A stretch of 64,000 nucleotides of DNA from Nematopogon swammerdamellus (GCA_946902875.1 OX336349.1:10005891-10069890), one strand, 5' to 3'; shown: positions 44,057 through 55,993, counted from the stretch's first letter. The notes: generated by a model from the letters alone, not told the origin. Translations and numbers: made by a program.

Positions 44057-44260
44057 CGGCGTGTGGCCGAATGGTCTGGGCGTCGACTTATCTTGCGAGA
44101 GGTCCGAGGTTCGAATTCTGTGGGCGTGCTAATATGTTTTTTTTTATGAAGGAAAACTTTACGTGCTTCGGAGACTTCCCTTTGAATTGCTGGCTATACT
44201 GGACTTGAGGAGAACACATCCTAGGCTGCTATGTGGCCATCTTACGTCCGGTAATACTAT
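44057..44260 (+). mobile_element. SINE with tRNA-like head
   Basis: The head has a GTGGCCGAATGGTCTGG (A-box-like) and GGTTCGAATTC (B-box-like) pair about 40 nt apart. The two ends do not pair as an acceptor stem, so it is not a tRNA gene. The downstream part, GGCTATACTGGACTTGAGGA, is the complement of a segment in the SINE at 62663-63029. Confidence 0.7.
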
Positions 44261-44293
44261 TATATTAACATACTATACTAATACATATATACA

Positions 44294-44412
44294 TTTCCGT
44301 CCAGTTTAGTATAGCCGGTACGACCGAAGGGAGGCACTGACATGGCACCTAGTTCACCGAGGTGTTATGGGCGGTAGATGATGTAGCTAACTGTGTCAGT
44401 TTCCATAAAAAA
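44294..44412 (+). mobile_element. SINE 3' fragment
   Basis: TTCCGTCCAGTTTAGTATAG, then the CACTGACATGGCACCTAGTT block and TAGCTAACTGTGTCAG plus a short A-run. It immediately follows the tRNA-headed SINE. Confidence 0.75.
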
Positions 44413-47400
44413 GCATTATCATGGAATAACTAAGTCAGTAAACTACACCACTTCTGAACTTACTAAAACTACGTAGTGTAAGTAACTATAAAGTACCTAA
44501 TCTGTGGTAGTGTGTAGTGCATAAATTACGACGACGTAGATACATAATACATAATTTTTATAATATTAGCTAATGCGGGGGCAAAAACTATATAGTAAGT
44601 AGTTTATAAGGTGTTTTTTATTCAGTACTAAGAATCGATTACGCCCTCAAGAATTTGCACCCTTAGCGTGTGGGCACACCCCTGTTGCCACCCCATAGCT
44701 ACGGCGCTGCCCCAGCCGCTGCGGCCGCCTCCGCGTCAGCGAGCAGCGGTGCGGAATGCTAGCATGTGAAGTACTGACTTGTGAAATATGCAACGTGAAG
44801 TCGGCAGTTGACGTCGAGCGACCTACATACATAAAACTAGGTAAAAAAACGAGGATTTGAAAAAAAAATTGTTTTTATGTGAAATTTTTCGAAATATGGT
44901 TAAACGGAACATATTCTACAATAATAGCAAGATTTGTGAATTATTGAAACAATTAGTGAAAACAGCACGTTAATTAGATTAAACCATTTTGGAGTTTATT
45001 TAGTCGTTACAGAAAGACACAGGCGGCAGCTCTTACATTTATTCTATTGCGACTGATTTTGGGTCTTCTTATAAATCGAAAATTACCTGCCACACTATAT
45101 ATTCGTGTTGCGTAATAGATCTTTACGATTATACAGGATGTCCCAGATCGATTGCATAATATCACATTCCTTTAGCTCATAAGCTATAAAAGTGGTTAAT
45201 ATAAATTGTTTTAATCCGGTTTGTCCGGTTGTCGTACAATACTGATTTTATTTTCCTCAAATACTATTGTATGGTGGTAAAATGTTTTAGTATATTCCAA
45301 AGTTGACATCATTTAGATTATTATTGTTTGTGTTAGATTATTGACTTGTGTTAAATACAAAAATCATTATTATACGGCACCACACTCTTGTCACCCCGCC
45401 TTGTCGCATATACTTAATCCTGAAAAGCATGGAAACTAGCCGGATACAGAAAGTATTGGAACAGTTTTTGTAGGTTATGTATGACCTAAGGAATTGCGTG
45501 GTGGTAATATTATATGCGGTCGATCTGGGACACCTGTATTGTTTTAAACACTTTATTTTCTGTATGTCCTGTATTTTGACATTTAAACATTTCTTTGATA
45601 AAATTATCTGCAGGTATGAAATTAGTACAATGCCACGATAAAACGATCACAAACTGACAAAGATAAAAATACACGCCCGAATTGTGAAAACACAGATTAT
45701 CATATCAACAAAGGTTCCAGACAAAAGCAAACGTTTTGATATCATCCCGCTATTGTTTTATTGTTTCGCTCAATTTAAAGCGCCGCCGCGCCGTTGCGCC
45801 GCGTTCGCGCTGATTTCATTTTACCGATCCTGGTAACACCATAGAAATATTTACCTGGAAGTGGCATCACCCCGTCGAGGTGCTGAAAAAGTAGCAAAAA
45901 TAAGGAAATACAATAAATATACATGCCTGTTCGTCACACTTATTTACTGACGTATCTTGTGTCTGTTGCAAATGTAGTGCACGCCGACAATATGGTAGCA
46001 AGGTAAAATGAGTGTAATGGGGTATTTATTTCCATGGACAACACAATCAATGGTACTGTATGAAAGTAAACAGACCACTTTACAGTTTTGTAAATAAAAC
46101 ACGTGCCCGTTGTAATTCGACGTTTAACAATTCAGTCAATATCCCTGCCGCGCTTTAATTAATTTCATATGCAATTGAATGACGTGAATGAGTGTCATGC
46201 CAAAAAGATGTTTATTTTTCATATTTTTTTTACTTAAAGAAAACATATGCAATAATGTGTTGTACAATAGTACCACTGATTAATGTACTTATTTATACAT
46301 ATATATATATAATATATATATGCGTATTATAGTATTTATGTAGGTAGTAAGTATTCCTTTGTTGTTCATCATATTGCTTTACAGTTCAATACATTGCCAC
46401 AAACTATTCTTATTCGCCTGCATATACTTCGCCCGCACCCCAAAGGTTAGTTAGAATAGAATGCCTAACGGTATTAAGCTTACCTATTGTGCCCAATTAG
46501 TGTAAATTCGGGTGTAAATTGGTGTTCAATAAAGAATATATACATACATACAGTTTGTTGGCAGTGATCCGTTATTTTTGGAGTTCCGTAGCCAGCGACG
46601 CTGGGCGTCGAGGGTTCCTGCTCTTATAATCGGCCAGGTGTTTGTCTGTTTGTCTTTCTGTGACAGCTTCAATCTCCTAAGCGGCCAATTTTTAAAAGGA
46701 TTCCCTTTTGAAATTGAATTGTTTATAAATATTCATGAGGCAACAACATTTAATGGGTTAGAAAAGGCAGTAGTTCTCAATTTTATATTTATTAGGGCCC
46801 ACAAAAACAAAGTTAAAAAGTTAAATATTTTTCTAATAGGTAGAGAGAGTTGTGTCGTTGAAAAGAAGGCGTCTAGTATTTATTTTATTTATTGTAAAAT
46901 AAAATAAGTTATAGGTTGAAACATATCAAATTTGCTCTGTCCAAGGCGTAATTCTAAAGCAAAACGCCCAAAAAATTATAAACACACTGTACTAGTCCAT
47001 TTAGCGCTTACGATGAGAAAAATATTTTGGAGAAAATAGCTCCTTCTGAGCGTAGAAGCTCACGATGTGTGAAAACAGGCTTTTTTTATCTTAGTTAAAA
47101 CTACAGAAATAGCTCAAAATCAGATACTACAGTTGAGATCAAATAAACAAAACACATACAACAAGAAGTAGAAGCACAAACGGTTTAGCAGCAACATACT
47201 CTGACAGACAGACGGACTCAAATATGAGCCAAATTACGAACCTCTAAAACATTTAATGATTTATTTTTATTTATCATAGGACATAATTTAGGATTGCGTA
47301 GGAAAAACTAGAAACAGTGTGAATATCGTCATCGCCAAATGGGGTGACATTTATTAAAAAAACATGCTTAAAAGTGACTGAAAAATAAACTGTACATCTG

Positions 47401-47641
47401 CGGGAAGCAATAATAAAATGTAAAGTAGATATTCGCGCTCCGGTGTGATCGCTTGTACATTAGGGTTGCACTTGCATGCATTTCGATTTTTGGGGCTTTC
47501 GACCGCGGCGTTAATTCGGATGCGGTACCGGAATTAAAATACGCTAGCGTATCACTTACTGAAAATTACGTTAATGCTTTTATTTCAATAATGGTCGCCA
47601 TATTGTTAACAATATTAGAATTAATAAGGCGTCTCTTTATT
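44413..47641. other. Long stretch with no supported gene
   Basis: Contains a GC-rich patch near 44690-44760, another near 45780-45815, an AT microsatellite at 46300-46322, and a possible 28-nt minus-strand microexon at 45856-45883. The ORFs at 46578-46907 and 47453-47689 lack motifs. Confidence 0.4.
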
Positions 47642-48078
47642 TTATGTTTTCTAAAGCGGTGGCGGATGATTTTGATGTCGGACTTTTGATATGAAGGTCC
47701 GAGGTTGAAATCCGGCCGACATGCACCAATTAGTTTTTCTGTTGAAAATTTTACGTGCACACCTACACTTGCTGCTTCACCGTTCGGAACCGATCTAAAA
47801 CTGTAGGCACCCTCTCTTGCCCCTTATTAGGGTGGGTTGGGTCAATTATATCACTAGGTGGTAGGGTTTAACCCGTCCGGGTTGATACCACCGCACTGAA
47901 TGAAAGGTCGGTCGAAACGGCTATGTAAATAGTTTGTGTTTTCCGTCCAGTTCAGTGTAGCCGGCACGACCGAAGGGAAGCACTGACGTGGCACCAAGTT
48001 CACCCGGTGTTATGGGCTGACATCACGGTTGTTGTAGGTGATGTAGCCAACCGTGTCAGTTTCCATAAAAAAAAAAAA
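47642..48078 (+). mobile_element. SINE with decayed tRNA-like head and full body
   Basis: The head retains GTCCGAGGTTGAAATCCGGC (B-box-like). After ~110 bp of linker (TTTACGTGCAC, CTTCACCGTTCGGAACCG) comes the shared body ACTAGGTGGTAGGGTTTAAC to the A-run at 48067. So the same body seen behind the 5S/tRNA head is here behind a tRNA-type head. Confidence 0.75.
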
Positions 48079-48716
48079 GGGGAAAAGTCTGCGTATTATG
48101 GTATCAATATCGGAATGGATATTGGCTGATCGGAGCATGTGCTAAGCGGGGCTATTCTCTATTAGCAATTCATCGCTACGAGCAATTTCTCATGATCCGT
48201 CTCACTCGCTCCAGTGTACTTCTCAATGCGTCTAGTGAGACGGAGCTGCGGTTGTCGCAATTTTTGCGATAATCACTAATAAAGAATAGCATTGATTTTA
48301 TAACCCTGTCGGGACAGATAGACCACTCCATATAAAAAATTTGGTAACGTTGTAAATCGTAAAACCAACAGGGGGCGTTAATAATTTTTCTTGATGTTGT
48401 CGTAAAACAAACAGGTGGCGTTAATGTTTGTTAATACTTCTATACTAAGGGCGCTATCTAGTTGAAATACAACATGTATGTAGGTACCTTTAATTGTCAC
48501 TAGGCTGTAGAATTACTGCTACTAGACAAAAGATGGCGCTTTCATTTATATTTATAAAGAACATTATTTATGTGAATTCCTAAATTTTTATTAGGTAAAT
48601 ATATTTGAATAATAAAAACATGACAATTTACAATTAAACTAAAACTTCTTATCAAATTAAATAAAATAAAAAAATGTTTTGAAAATAATTTGGTATACGG
48701 AACAAAATATTATTAT
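48079..48716. other. No gene seen
   Basis: AT-rich. Has two similar 10-15-nt stretches around 48370 and 48415 (AACA-GGGGGCGTTAAT and AACA-GGTGGCGTTAAT), spaced ~50 bp. Confidence 0.35.
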
Positions 48717-48757
48717 GATTGTAATTTCCTGTTTGTGCGCTTTTAATAGATTTACTA

Positions 48758-48812
48758 CCACAGAGCACGGAATAACCCCGCGCGCGCGCGTGCGGTATTC
48801 CGTGCTCTGTGG
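48758..48812. repeat. 55-nt hairpin with CACAGAGCA ends
   Basis: 17-bp perfect arms, CCACAGAGCACGGAATA and its complement, around a CCCCGCGCGCGCGCGTGCGG loop. The ends match those of the 298-bp MITE at 18825. Confidence 0.75.
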
Positions 48813-48885
48813 ATAGATCGCATTTATTTAGTTGAACAGTTAAACAAATACTCGTCACTCTTCATTCTAATAATGTCAGCATTGT

Positions 48886-49986
48886 ATGTAAAAAAAAATA
48901 TGAAAACTGCCTTAAAAAATTTATGAATTAAAAAAAATCGAACCCTAGAGTTGAAGGCGGCGGCGCTAAAGAAGGCTACACAAATCACAAAGGATATCAT
49001 CCACGCATGTTTTCTTTCATGTATTATTTTTGCTTGCTTTAGCACCGCCTTCAACTCTAGGGTTCGATTTTTTTTTATTTCATACATTTTTGAAGGCCTT
49101 TTTTATATATTTTTTTAAATAGTTTTTTATTTCACAGTTTTTTTTTGTAATTTTTTTGTACTCGGCGGAATCGCTCGACCTTCGGCCTCGCGATTCCGCC
49201 TCGCTTTCCAATCCGATCTCGACCAAATTAAAATGGAACCACCTCATGGTTATCCCCTTTAAACAAAAAAAAAGAATTTTCAAAATCGGCCCACAATAAT
49301 TGACGGAGTAATCGCGTAACAAACATCCAAAAAAAGAAAACATACCGTCGAATTGAGAATCTCCTAGGTCTAAAGTAAATTGCTCGTGAAGACAAATGCA
49401 ACGAGCCCAAACACGATGGGTTTATCATGTGTAGTTTAGGATTTCCTATGGCCACCTTCCGTCTCCATCATCAGACCAGCTCGATGGTACTCGTACTCGT
49501 ATTATAATATATTAAGCGCATCTGGCCGGTCGGAAAACATTTCAAATTTAGAATATTCATGAAACAAGGGTCCGAATATGAATGACAATATCGATTCATG
49601 TATTTCAATACAATGACAGAGAAAATTTCAAAATATTAGGTACCTATTTAATACTTTTTCGTTCTAGTTTATTTTTTTTTAAGTCCGTTTTATATTTTTT
49701 AAAACAGTTTTTATTTCATTCTTTTTAGTAATATTACATAAAAAACAATAATCGAAATCGAATAATCGAAATCGGTTGAAGTGGTACAGAATTATTCGCC
49801 ATGTGTCAAACTGCAAATTGCTGAAAAAGTCCACATCACAAAAGTTTTGCTGAAGGTAACCACACACCAATAGTATTTTGTTGATTTTTCATAAACCGCT
49901 GAATCAATTTCGATAAAATTTAAATGGGAGCACCTCTGAAGTATGACCTACCAAACAAAAAAAGAATTTTCAAAATCAGCCCACAA
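48886..49986 (-). repeat. Third, partial copy of the inverted-duplication arm
   Basis: In the orientation of the right arm. It has the inner hairpin (CCCTAGAGTTGAAGGCGG and its complement), the GGCGGAATCGCTCGACCTTC block and the outer body, more diverged (one ORF differs at several residues). It lacks the ~0.7-kb SINE-containing block present in both arms: AAAATGGAACCAC joins directly to CTCATGGTTATCCCC. It stops where the piggyBac element begins. Confidence 0.85.
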
Positions 49987-51291
49987 TTAACACGTTGAAC
50001 GCCATACGACCCACCGGTGGGCCTAGCGTACTTTCCGTTCGGGCCAAGCCAAACTCATTATATCCGTAATTTTCATCAACTTGATATTTTCATCACAAAG
50101 TTTATAAAATGCGGTAATTTGTAAGGAAAATAAAAATTTGCGACTTTTACCGTCAAATTTTTGAGATATAGCAAAAGGCTCACGGGTGGATCGTGTGGCC
50201 TCCTATGAAGGATTTGTAATTTTCTGTTGGCTGGGGCCGCGGGGTCACGCCGCGGCCCACCCCTTGCGCGCGCGCCGCGGACGCAGCGATCAATCCCGGT
50301 CCGGCTGCGTCGACAATTGAGGAAGTTTTACGCTTTTCTCGCCAAAAATGGATTATTTTGAAGATTTCGAGTTAACACAAGAAGCGCTAACGCAGTTAGA
50401 AAACATCGAGATAGATCTTCTGGACCGTAGTTTCGGAATAGATTCTATGAAGACGTAGTTCAACCAACGAAAAGAAGATGCTTCGAATTCTTTTGTCGGA
50501 GAGTGAGGATACCGACGATGAAATGCGTATAGAAAGACGGAAGAGAATGAAACACACTCTGGAAAGGAAAGAGGGATTGGCCAGAAAAGTGAGAAGAACA
50601 TGTCACCAATGCAAAGAACGTACCAATAATGGGTAGCAAACAGGCTAAAACCAAGTCAAAAAAAGTATCCACTTATTGCCAAAGCAGCCCAACTAAACCA
50701 TTCCTTTGTTTGCCTTGTTTTAACAAGACTCACGGATAATTCTTTATTGTTTATGGTTGAGAGCCAAAGGGTTAAGATGATTGATTATTTTAAATAATGA
50801 AGTGTCATAATGTTGTGATTGTTCAATTTCATAAATATTTTCTTTTGTTCAATTTCATAAATTATTTTCATAATAAATAATGTCTTCTTATTTGGTAATG
50901 AAGAAAATTTTATGTTCATTTTTATTTTGACGAATATTTTCTTATTATTTTCTGGTTTTATTAATTCTATTAATAAAAATATTATTTTCTACCTTATCGT
51001 TAAGAGCAGCCCTAGCATCGTTACAATAAACTTAATAAAAAACTACAAGTTTCTATTGGATTTGAAAACCACGCCGTCCGCTTCGACTACAAGGCCACGC
51101 GGCTCACTTCCATATTGGCTTTGTAGCTGCGCTCTGTGGCTTGTAGGAAGCGTTTACGTAGGACCTCTCACGCGGCTCACCGGTGACCCCCATGACCTGA
51201 ATGGTTCAGTAAGGAAAGGCTCACCGGTGAGCGGTGAGCCCCGTGGCCCAAACGGAAATACTGGATTTTTCATGTGGCGTTGAACGTGTAA
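49987..51291 (+). mobile_element. Internally deleted piggyBac-like element
   Basis: The left end is TTAA (49987-49990) then CACGTTGAACGCC. The right end, read in complement, is CACGTTCAACGCC at 51276-51288 followed by TAA, a damaged TTAA. Subterminal CACCGGTGGGCC on the left and CACCGGTGAGC repeats on the right lie nearby. About 1.3 kb, against roughly 2.5 kb or more for a full element. Identity rests on the ORF remnants and TTAA preference. Confidence 0.82.
50348..50739 (+). pseudogene. piggyBac transposase remnant: N- and C-terminal parts only
   Basis: The first frame (50348-50458) gives an acidic start, MDYFEDFELTQEALTQLENI, then stops. A second frame (50478-50636) reads LRILLSESEDTDDE, the acidic region usual near piggyBac N-termini, and passes straight into RRTCHQCKERTNNG. 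A third (50638-50739) has STYCQSSPTKPFLCLPCFNK. Together the C-HQ-C, Y-C, L-C, PCF pattern is the C-terminal cysteine-rich (zinc-binding, end-recognition) domain. The ~400-residue DDD catalytic core is absent and two frame breaks are present, so no transposase can be made. Confidence 0.82.
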
Positions 51292-51356
51292 GATTGTAAT
51301 TTCCTGTTTGCGGTTTTACTCCGGTCCAAAGAGTTTACAAACTCTTTGGTTGTACC

Positions 51357-51453
51357 TAGCTCCGCTTATTTGTTGTTATATCCGCCATAGTAACACATAT
51401 TCTGTGAAAATTTCAACGGGCTACCTATTACGGTTCAAGAGATACAGCCCTCG

Positions 51454-51484
<31 letters not shown>

Positions 51485-51538
51485 TGCGGAGGCTTAGTAA
51501 TAGGCTTCCGTACAGGGATACGGAAACCTAAAAATAAG
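51357..51538 (+). repeat. Microsatellite-associated repeat M
   Basis: CATATTCTGTGAAAATTTCA, then GAGATACAGCCCTCGGACAG with GACA/GACG units (51455-51484), ending GGATACGGAAACCTAAAAAT. Confidence 0.75.
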
Positions 51539-51689
51539 GGGTGAAATAGGGGTGAAAGTTTTTTTATGGGGAATCCATGATTTCTCAAGGTAAGGATATG
51601 AAAATTTAATATCTAGGCAAAGAGATTAAGTTAATGTCTTTGTATCTAGGCTTTTGGCACAGATTACTCAATAGTTACTGCTTTTGGTA

Positions 51690-52450
51690 AGAAATAATGA
51701 ATAATGGTCAGGAAGAGGAAGGGGGAGAGAAAAGAAGGGGGAGTGGGTGGGAGGTACGTTTGTCAGCCTCGGTAGCTCAGTGGTGCAGGAAACCCTGGGC
51801 GCGGTCAACACTTGGATGGGTGACCGCTCGACCATTGGAGGCTGACCGTGGTTCGGATTCCACGTAAAACTGTAGCACCCTTCCCTTCTTACTTTACTAG
51901 GGTTGGTACCACCGCACTGAATAAAACGTATGTCGAAACGGCTATGTAAATAGTTATTTTTTTCGTTTTTTTCCGTCCAGTTCAGTATAGCCGGCACGAC
52001 ATGTCCGACATCACGGATGTTGTAGGTGATGTATCCAACCATGTCAGTTTCCATAAAAAAAAGAAGAAGAGGAGGAGAGGTATGGAGGGAGGAAGGGTTA
52101 GTGAATGAGGGTAGGTGTGGGGGAGGGAGGTAGTAGAGGGAACGAGGAGGAATGGAGATCGAGCGAGTGAGAGGTTGGAAGGGGGAAGGGGCGGGGTAAG
52201 AGGGGGTTGCGGACAGGATTAGGGGTAGTAGGGGAGGAATGGAATGCGAGGGTGATGGAAAGGAGGGGCGGCATGAGGGGAGGAAGGGAAGTAGGGAGAG
52301 AGGGAGGGAATGGGCGAAAGGGAAGGTGGCAAAGAGGGGGTCCGTGAAGGGTGAGGGGAAGGAGGGGAGGAAGGCGGGATCGAGGAGAGAAGACAGGGAG
52401 AGAGGTGAGTGAGAGATTGGCGAGGAAGGAAGGGAGAAAAAGATAGAGAA
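51690..52450. repeat. Purine-strand (GGA-rich) tract split by a SINE
   Basis: The plus strand is almost entirely A/G at 51709-51755 and from about 52055 to 52445 (GAAGAGGAGGAGAGG, GGGGGAGGGAGG and similar). The SINE at 51762-52062 lies between. Pyrimidine interruptions are mostly single T or C. The long minus-strand ORF here (Pro/Leu/Ser) is a composition artefact. Confidence 0.85.
51762..52062 (+). mobile_element. SINE with 5S/tRNA head, internally deleted
   Basis: GTCAGCCTCGGTAGCTCAGT, a shortened 5S part (CCTGGGCGCGGTCAACACTT then GGATGGGTGACCGC), GGTTCGGATTCC, and body to an A-run that merges into the purine tract. It lacks the TTAAGCAAC part of the 5S segment and about 50 bp of the mid-body. 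Confidence 0.85.
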
Positions 52451-52989
52451 TATAAGAGAAGCGATGGTTTATTATCAATTTTGCATTTAAATCAGATTTA
52501 CTATTTTTTTTATTTATTTTTTTATTTTATTCGTCGTCGTCAATGACGTAGGTCGTCGTCGGTAAAATCTACTATTTTATATAAATGTAATACATAAAAT
52601 ATGATTGACTTATATATTCTTTAAAGTATAACACAAATACATTAAACCCACCCTCTTTTAATCTCTTTGGTATAACACCACCAGCAGCATCGTAGATGGA
52701 AAAAACAGCCCTGGACTCAACTTTTTTTAATTCGGTGCCTGCACTCCGTACTTCATACTTCAACTATTACTAAAACGAGACACGCGCGATTATGGTAGTG
52801 TGCGTATCGCGTGAATACAGAACCGACCGTCTCAAGAGATCGCAGCGATATTGTGTCATCCTTTTTCCACGCGCAGTAACCCGTATCGCTTGCCTGCACG
52901 CTCCACGCAAACATTTGCGTGTTCCAAAACAAGCGAACGTCGCGCGTCGATCGATAAATTGCCGCAACGGCTAAAAACTATGGAGGTGG

Positions 52990-53105
52990 CTTTTTTTGAC
53001 GTGATGATGTCACGTCTTATAAATTGATGAACACCGGCTGCACGCACGAAGAAGTGTAACGTTCCATCTAAACCTGTGTGCGCAAGCGAGAGCGCTAGGT
53101 ATCCC
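52990..53105 (+). repeat. Dispersed repeat D, copy 1
   Basis: TTTTTTTGACGTGATGATGT, then CACGTCTTATAAATTGATGA and CACCGGCTGCACGCACGAAG. A matching copy is at 61541-61640. Class unknown. Confidence 0.65.
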
Positions 53106-53373
53106 ACTTCAAAGCCACACACACAATGTAAATTAAGTTCATCTCAAGATTAATTTTGTGATACATAAATATATTACAAACAAACTTAATTTTGCGGTCA
53201 ACCTAAATAATAATTTCTCCCTAACTATTTAAACGAGACCAGTTTTTCATATTTTCGTATTCCTCCCTTTAAAGTTAACTTTTTTGAACCACTTTGTTAT
53301 AAAATCAAGTAAATATTACATTCAAAATCTGTAAGAAGCAAACAAACAACAACCAAGAAAGAATCAAGTTTTC

Positions 53374-53725
53374 TTGTGCGCGCTTTATTTTTATGGACGT
53401 AAAGTCCTTTTGCACAAATCGCAGATCAGGTCTTGCTTGGAGTATTGCTTGCACCTGTGGGATGGCTCTGCCAAATATCAGCTTTTAAAAGGGAAATGGT
53501 TTGAAAACAGCAATTTGTTAAAAAGGATTGCATCCCTACACGCAGGCTCTCCTGCCTATATATTTCCCCCCAAGTACAGTCTCGGGCCCTTAAAGAGGGG
53601 CGTGAAAAGGCACCTGTCGGGCCGGCATGGCATTCGCAACCCCCACATACGACTGAATGTCCATCGGCGTCGTTAGACACCTTATGGGTGGCTCGGGGTC
53701 ACATGTCGCGCTTTCAATAAAAAAA
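53374..53725 (+). mobile_element. LINE 3' end (C-terminus of ORF plus UTR)
   Basis: Frame with LHKSQIRSCLEYCLHLWDGS, a C-terminal reverse-transcriptase motif, an internal deletion after KYQL, then PPKYSLGPLKRGVKRHLSGR and a stop. The 3' UTR runs through GGGTGGCTCGGGGTCACATG to an A-rich end at about 53720. The same 3' region is at 18480-18790. Confidence 0.78.
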
Positions 53726-55559
53726 AGCGAGTGGGCTGTGTCGGAGACACGGCCGCAGATTCGTGAATTTGATGAATATCTCATCGATACCTATCCTTGC
53801 TTGTCCCAACACACGAGTAGTTTGGGAGCAGTAGTTTTCGAAAAAATAAATCCTATCGAGGCCTATCATTTCCTCCAGCGGATGAGTAGTCGTGGATCAG
53901 TAGTTTCCGAGATTTGCCCTCTTTCAAACACTTTTTCCTTTTTTATTCGGAAACGGCTGAACCGATTTTGAAAAAAAAAAACAACTATTTCAAAAAGAGC
54001 AATTTTTTTCTACGAAAAGAAACAAATTGCAAGTCGATCTGACCAGTAGTTCAGGAGTTATAAGCATTTATTGATTTTCGAAGCCTTTTTTCAAAGTGCC
54101 ATATATAGAAGGGCTCGATATGCGACTCTCGGGTATGTCGTCTTAGCAAGTCGGAAGAACTACCTTTAAGACGATATGCCTCACCTTCCTGTAACTGTTA
54201 TAGTTTTTGAGATCTAAGTCGCCAAAAGTACATAATTTTCGTGATTTGGTTTCATAAGGGACACTAAGCGGGGCCTATGGCAGTGCCTCAAGTGATAGTG
54301 CCCCTTAAGAAACCAAATCATTTTCGTGACGAAACTTTTTGTAAAATACATTCGGCAGCAGGCTAAAGACGTTTCATCAAATTCACGTCAAAAACAAAGA
54401 AAACACAAAAAGAAATCTATAAATAAAAATAATGTTTAGGGGTTCTGGTATTTTGTTGAATTTATTCTAGCTTTTCAAATTTCCATCTAATATATTAAAA
54501 CAATAAAAATATATTATTATAAAATAATTATTTTGGGAATCCATCGTGATTGTTTCCGTTTTCAAAGGTGGTGACGTAAAAAAATATAATTTGAAAGAAG
54601 GTATCTCCACTTTATCCTAACCGCACGCACGTATTTGAATTGCACGCAGGTTTGGTTGGTGGGTATTTGGCAACTAAAAATATAATAAGAAATAGGCATG
54701 CCATCTATAGACAAATAGGACAACTTAACTTTGGTCTGACATCTATGATGCAGAAGCGACGAAATTATACATTTTATCCGCCAAGCTCTCTGACTGACAA
54801 AACATGAAAATATTTATTGGAAAAATTATGAAAACCTTAAAATACACTATTTTGAAATGTCTACTTAATATAAAATAATCTTTAAATTTAACTATGCTGT
54901 TCCCACTTAGCATCGTTCTATAATTAGCAGATTTAAAAATATAATAATTATTTAATTCAAATTCGATACTCCTGGCGCCATCTTAGGACATAATTGAAGA
55001 CTAATTTCATGTTACCTTTAAAACATCGCTGACGGTACATCTGACTCCCCCTATAAAATCAATGAGAATAGGCAGGATGGCTCAACAACCCATGCCGGAT
55101 TACATGAATTTTTTTTTGTTTTAACTAGGTATAATACCTATAATTTATAATGCTTCACTTTCTAAGTAAAAAAAGTACCAAGTTTATTGATGTTATCCTT
55201 CAACAGAATTACTGACATTCCCTACTCTCCTTACACAACACTTCCTTTAAAAATATATGTAACTCCAATATTAATGCGTAAGCCAAGCCTGCTGCATGCC
55301 CTATCAATCTATGCTACTGTCGGAATAGCAAGCACGCCTTGCCGCCGTGATATCAGTCTATAATGCCATAGCAATATTTGCTTTGCATTAAGGGTGTGTG
55401 CATGCAGATATGAGAACAGCCGCATCCGGATTTGCGCTCCAATATGTACTGTAATACCACTGGAAATATTGTGTGATTCTAGCTATGCAGATCAGAGGAA
55501 ACATTACTTGTCTTAAAAATACAGGTTGTGTGTATACAGACACACAATACAGACACACA
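53726..55559. other. No gene seen
   Basis: AT-rich. A stretch near 54240-54320 contains an imperfect inverted pair (ATTTGGTTTCATAAGGG and CCCTTAAGAAACCAAAT, about 60 nt apart). Nothing else could be assigned. Confidence 0.35.
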
Positions 55560-55870
55560 CACATAACGGCACGCCTGTTTCCCAGTGCGGTGGGCAGAGA
55601 TAATGGATCTCCTCTCCACTCCACGTTCCACGATCCTGACATACTCGTAACACATTGCTACCGCCTTTTCCATTCTCATAATGCTCGATGCCAGTGGTCA
55701 CGGGTACTACGCACTTGACCCTTTTTAAGCACATACCCGATCTGGTCAAGGTACGTACGTCTAGGGAGACCCTTCGCGACTCTTCCATTCACATTCGCTC
55801 CATAAATCTCTTTCCTTAGTCTGCTATCATCCATTCTTCCAAGATGACCAAAACGCCGAAGCATTCCATT
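55560..55870 (-). mobile_element. LINE ORF C-terminal fragment
   Basis: The minus frame starts MLRRFGHLGRMDDSRLRKEI and carries KGLPRRTYLDQIG and KKGQVRSTRD in order; further C-terminal pieces are in shifted frames. This is the C-terminal tail style of a non-LTR retrotransposon ORF. No reverse-transcriptase core remains. Confidence 0.68.
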
Positions 55871-55993
55871 CTCAAACCTTGTATAATATCATCTTTTAGG
55901 CCATGCAGTTAGGTAGGTCCTCTCTCCTGTCTCTGAGCACTTAGACCTACTGGACTGCAAAATTTCCAAAGAAGTGGGTTTTAACCAGTTTGT

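Noticed and set aside
44057..44130. tRNA gene
   Set aside because: Has A- and B-box-like motifs but the ends do not pair as an acceptor stem, and it continues into a SINE body.
52098..52478. 126-codon Pro/Leu/Ser-rich ORF on the minus strand
   Set aside because: It is the complement of a purine tract; the composition alone explains its length.
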